64,000 bases of DNA from Sunxiuqinia elliptica (GTDB taxonomy: Bacteria > Bacteroidota > Bacteroidia > Bacteroidales > Prolixibacteraceae), in assembly GCF_900113005.1 (NCBI RefSeq), contig NZ_FONW01000017.1:1-64000 (forward strand), written 5' to 3'. Positions within the stretch are counted from its first letter, which is position 1. Every line of letters begins with the position of its first letter. Shown here in pieces: positions 62,440-64,000 of this stretch. The notes under the pieces were generated by a model. The model did no database searches. It was not told where the DNA came from and saw nothing but the letters and a program-made list of their open reading frames with translations. A program made the position numbers and the translations under genes.

Positions 62440-64000
62440 TTATTTTTCAATTCGAATGCGGGCATCCACAGCCAAAATACGATCACCTTTTCCTAGCAGT
62501 GGGTTAATATCCATCTCCTTAATCTCAACAGCAAAACGAAGCATGCTTGACAAGCGAACTAAAATCTCCGCAAACTTACGTTGATTGGCTCCCTCCTTCC
62601 CCCGGTAACCTTTTATGATTTTATACGACTTGAGATTTTTAATCATTGAGGAGGCTTCGCACATGCCCAAAGGAGCCAAGCCTGAGGTAACGTCTTTCAG
62701 CACTTCTACCATGGTACCGCCCATGCCACACAGCATGATGTGCCCAAAACGATCTTCATATTTCGCGCCTAAAAACAGCTCAATCCCCGAGGCCATTTCA
62801 GCCATCAATACAGCTTCCGTCTCCGGAATGTTGATCAGCCGGTTAAACTCATGCAAAACGATTTCCTGATCATGTACATTGAGCACCACCCCTCGAACAT
62901 CACTTTTATGCACAGGGCCGATCACCTTCATCACCAAAGGCCAGCCTAGCTTCTCAGCAGCCAGAGCAGCTTCCTCCGGAGTTTTAACAACCAGTTCCTG
63001 CACCCGTGGAATTCCTGCTGCATCAAACAAACGATGGATAATTTCCGGTGGTTGATAGCCATTGTCAGCTTCATCAACAATCCTGCGAATTTCAGGAATA
63101 TCAACCCCATCCAGAAAAACTTCATCGGTATGTGGCTTGGGCGTATTGGCAACCTTGGATAAGGCCCGCCCCAACAAAACTTCATCCGGGAAATTCACAT
63201 TGCCTTCCGACAAAAAGTAAGCAACATCGTCACTCACATTGATCACTGAAGGTAAAATAGGATAGATTGGTTTTTTGCAGGTGTGCATTTTTTTATTCAG
63301 CACTTCATACACATCGCCAACCGGGAATAAGCCAGGGCTTCCGTATATAACCGCCATGCCGTCCACCTCTTGAAAATCATTATCACAAGCATCAATTATA
63401 GCTCCCAACTGCTCGGCATTCCCCGTCGCCAAAAAGTCGATTGGATTTTCTACCGACGAACCAGGGAACAGATGTTCTTTCAGCTTTTCTTTTGCGTCCG
63501 ATTCTTCAATCTGCGGAATTCTAAGTCCGCCTGCTTCCAAGGCATCAGTCAACATCACGGCCGGGCCTCCGGCGTGAGTAATGATGGCCATGCGTTTTCC
63601 TTTCATTTCTTTGCACATGAACACGCAGCCCACCGTAGTCAGCTCTTCCCGCCCATAGCAGCGAACAATTCCTGCCTTACGGAAAAGGGCCTCGACAGCC
63701 GAGTCGGAACTGGCCATTGCCCCCGTATGCGAAGATGCTGCCCGGCTTCCGGCATCACTGCTTCCTGCTTTTATCGCGGCAATCTTACATCCTTTGCGAA
63801 TCAGCGATGACGCATGCTTTAACAGCTTATCGGGGTTCTGAATACTTTCAATATATAAAAGTTTGACCCGTGTACTGGTTTTGGGGTCGAACACTTCATC
63901 CATAAACTCCAACACATCTTCGACTCCAACCTGGGCTGAATTCCCCACTGAGAACACACTTGCAAAGTGCAGACCTTTTGGAATTCCCGACTCCATAATA
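62440..64000 (-). CDS. ADP-forming acyl-CoA synthetase (acetate-CoA ligase), partial
   Basis: The gene runs off the right edge, so its N-terminal CoA-binding domain is missing; the Met at 63996 is internal. What remains (about 518 aa) holds the second CoA-ligase domain (IKAGSSDAGSRAASSHTGAM, then GIVRCYGREELTTVGCVF) and the C-terminal ATP-grasp domain (KLGWPLVMKVIGPVHKSDVR near 350, MLCGMGGTMVEVLKDVTSGL near 420, and ending ELD-type MDINPLLGKGDRILAVDARI). It is the fused alpha-beta form. It makes ATP and acetate or another acid from the acyl-CoA, an energy-yielding step of fermenting anaerobes, or the reverse. Confidence 0.92.
   Translation of the reverse strand, partial: IMESGIPKGLHFASVFSVGNSAQVGVEDVLEFMDEVFDPKTSTRVKLLYIESIQNPDKLLKHASSLIRKGCKIAAIKAGSSDAGSRAASSHTGAMASSDSAVEALFRKAGIVRCYGREELTTVGCVFMCKEMKGKRMAIITHAGGPAVMLTDALEAGGLRIPQIEESDAKEKLKEHLFPGSSVENPIDFLATGNAEQLGAIIDACDNDFQEVDGMAVIYGSPGLFPVGDVYEVLNKKMHTCKKPIYPILPSVINVSDDVAYFLSEGNVNFPDEVLLGRALSKVANTPKPHTDEVFLDGVDIPEIRRIVDEADNGYQPPEIIHRLFDAAGIPRVQELVVKTPEEAALAAEKLGWPLVMKVIGPVHKSDVRGVVLNVHDQEIVLHEFNRLINIPETEAVLMAEMASGIELFLGAKYEDRFGHIMLCGMGGTMVEVLKDVTSGLAPLGMCEASSMIKNLKSYKIIKGYRGKEGANQRKFAEILVRLSSMLRFAVEIKEMDINPLLGKGDRILAVDARIRIEK

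Overview
The window comes from a Bacteroidota chromosome, most likely an anaerobic marine or sediment member of the Marinilabiliales/Prolixibacteraceae type; the placement is inferred from gene order and families, not from a search. Supporting signs are TAnnTTTG-type promoter boxes, starts without a clear Shine-Dalgarno sequence, the gene run bamD-rpoZ-coaBC-porD(DUF4835)-recN, the run thrA-apgM-thrC, the pair bcp-recA, a TonB receptor, and Bacteroidota families such as DUF2490 and DUF2807.

Left accessory region (1-7.1 kb). Positions 341-4359 look like a short integron-type cassette array lacking a visible integrase. Minus-strand genes (DUF5677-like; two overlapping genes sharing a GMGYQ domain; a Gly-rich mini-protein plus an FRG-HEPN protein) are separated by long imperfect palindromes with attC-like ends. 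One attC is interrupted by a 649-nt group II intron RNA with no reading frame; removing it leaves 133 bp, the same length as the intact attC. Next come a 21-bp tandem repeat, an unrecognised 236-aa protein, and a REP-associated transposase (RAYT) surrounded by REP hairpins, one of them in frame inside the transposase gene.

Core region (7-45 kb). In order: membrane-anchored MutS-like ATPase, lipocalin, NfeD protease, metal efflux permease and methyltransferase, a subtilisin-propeptide-like lipoprotein, the threonine operon, bcp-recA, the TPR/SPOR-clpS-nfeD-floA operon, a tandem pair of putative small RNA genes with near-identical promoters and terminators, tag, a TPR protein, rarA, a 41-aa zinc-ribbon-like protein with a TonB receptor, a DUF2490 protein, an SMP-30 protein, envelope proteins, an iron-type alcohol dehydrogenase, the bamD-to-recN operon, an alpha-oxoamine synthase-like enzyme, trxB and a tRNA-Pro(GGG).

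Right region (45.7-64 kb). A likely glutathione operon (stand-alone GshF-type ATP-grasp ligase plus plant-type glutamate-cysteine ligase) leads into a heterodimeric ABC exporter. After it lie a DMT transporter, a class I amidotransferase, asnB, ychF, an ECF sigma factor operon with a Spy-like periplasmic protein, hutH, hisS, a DUF4870 protein and an ADP-forming acyl-CoA synthetase cut by the window end. The main candidates for something new are the attC-nested intron with its cassettes, the twin small RNAs, the split glutathione pathway and the RAYT/REP cluster.
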